The position numbers and the translations under genes were made by a program. DNA of 12,705 bases from 2-02-FULL-44-35 sp964629505 (GTDB lineage: Bacteria > Patescibacteriota > Minisyncoccia > Phycocordibacterales > DSPV01). Positions 12,432 to 12,705 of this stretch are shown piece after piece (within the stretch, counting starts at the first letter, position 1; every line of letters begins with the position of its first letter). Location: positions 1 through 12,705 of the forward strand of contig CAZVQR010000018.1 of the NCBI GenBank assembly GCA_964629505.1. The letters run 5' to 3'. A model generated the notes under the pieces. It worked only from the letters and a program-made list of their open reading frames with translations. It was not told the origin of the DNA and did no database searches.

Positions 12432-12705
12432 TGGCTAATAATATCAGATAAGCGACAAAATTCACAATCTTTTTCGTTGCAAGTTTGAGCCCAAAACGAC
12501 AGTGAAAGAATTTGTTTGGAGACGTCAATTATAAGTTTTTTTAGAGCGGCAACTTCGGCAACAGTTATTTCAAAGACCTCGCGGCGGTAACGACCGCGCG
12601 AGTCGGGTTTGATGAAGTCAATTATGCCGGTTTTCATTCGCCACTTCTCCGTTCCCTCAATGAGAAGACGATAAAAGACAAGTTGCCGTTTATAATTACC
12701 GTCAC
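12428..12705 (-). CDS. C-terminus of a RecB-like PD-(D/E)XK nuclease, probably on a UvrD-type helicase (5' truncated by window)
   Basis: The frame is open to the window edge, and the 91 visible residues are a C-terminus. They start DGNYKRQLVFYRLL, matching the Q-x3-Y helix motif (QLVFY) of RecB/AddA/AddB-type PD-(D/E)XK nucleases. Then come GIIDFI, REVFEITVAEVAALKKLI and a cysteine cluster TCNEKDCEFC (C-x4-C-x2-C) that resembles the C-terminal cysteines of nucleases with an Fe-S cluster. An internal ATG at 12635-12637 is not the start, because the motif-bearing frame continues upstream. In CPR genomes such domains usually end UvrD/PcrA-type helicases, but the helicase part and catalytic Asp/Glu/Lys motifs are off the window, so a stand-alone nuclease is possible. 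The stop overlaps the trpS start by ATGA. Confidence 0.65.
   Translation of the reverse strand, partial: DGNYKRQLVFYRLLIEGTEKWRMKTGIIDFIKPDSRGRYRREVFEITVAEVAALKKLIIDVSKQILSLSFWAQTCNEKDCEFCRLSDIISQ

Noticed and set aside
12428..12637. A complete 69-residue protein starting at the ATG at 12637
   Set aside because: The frame stays open to the window edge and carries the conserved QLVFY nuclease motif upstream of that ATG, so this is a fragment of a larger gene.
1..12705. CRISPR array, insertion sequence or phage genes
   Set aside because: No spaced direct repeats, transposase or integrase motifs, or phage structural genes were seen. The repeats found are isolated palindromes.
1..12705. Alternative genetic code with TGA read as Gly
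   Set aside because: TGA is a sensible stop for clpB, the pseudoprotease, iscS, trpS, the helicase-nuclease and the small gene, and no in-frame TGA interrupts any recognised gene.

Overview
The window looks like a piece of a small, compact bacterial genome of the Candidate Phyla Radiation (Patescibacteria), most likely a parcubacterium. Several signs point that way: most genes abut or overlap; only one of the eleven legible coding starts has a recognisable Shine-Dalgarno sequence; TGA is used as a stop (rplI-clpB junction, iscS, trpS), which excludes the TGA-recoding lineages; short GC-rich palindromes sit in frame inside essential genes; and a catalytically dead trypsin-like membrane protein lies next to a Clp ATPase. 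The lineage call is inference from these features, not from a tree.

Layout. A plus-strand rpmA (L27) at 32-304 converges on a minus-strand block. Read in its own direction, that block runs lemA (5892) - htpX - tRNA-Ser(GGA) - trypsin-like pseudoprotease - clpB - rplI (ends 341). The junctions are tight: lemA and htpX abut, pseudoprotease and clpB overlap by 14 nt, and clpB and rplI overlap by 4 nt. The block combines membrane quality control (LemA, HtpX) with disaggregation or unfolding (ClpB). The Clp protein has a ClpB-type middle domain but also an IGF tripeptide where ClpP-partnered ATPases carry their docking loop. A short AT-rich region (5893-5973) with two extended -10 elements separates lemA from the divergent dnaE. 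The dnaE -10 is so close to the ATG that its mRNA is probably leaderless.

dnaE (5974-9186) encodes replicative DNA polymerase III alpha. It carries a 24-nt, 8-codon palindromic insertion near the third catalytic aspartate. Downstream is a self-contained unit: a -35/-10 promoter, the only good ribosome binding site in the window, a 69-residue orphan protein with a CxxC motif, and a perfect 14-bp terminator.

The right part is a second minus-strand block: a helicase-nuclease C-terminus (5' part off the window), trpS, iscS/nifS-type cysteine desulfurase, then mpg (alkyladenine DNA glycosylase). The helicase fragment and trpS overlap by ATGA. The cysteine desulfurase has lost about 16 residues near its N-terminus and gained 30 residues that coincide to within one base with an 89-nt nested palindrome. 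A different 93-nt imperfect palindrome fills the iscS-mpg spacer, and trpS has a hexanucleotide repeat giving Arg-Ala repeats. The most notable theme is palindromic elements inserted in frame in housekeeping genes. The next most notable are the Clp hybrid and the orphan small gene.
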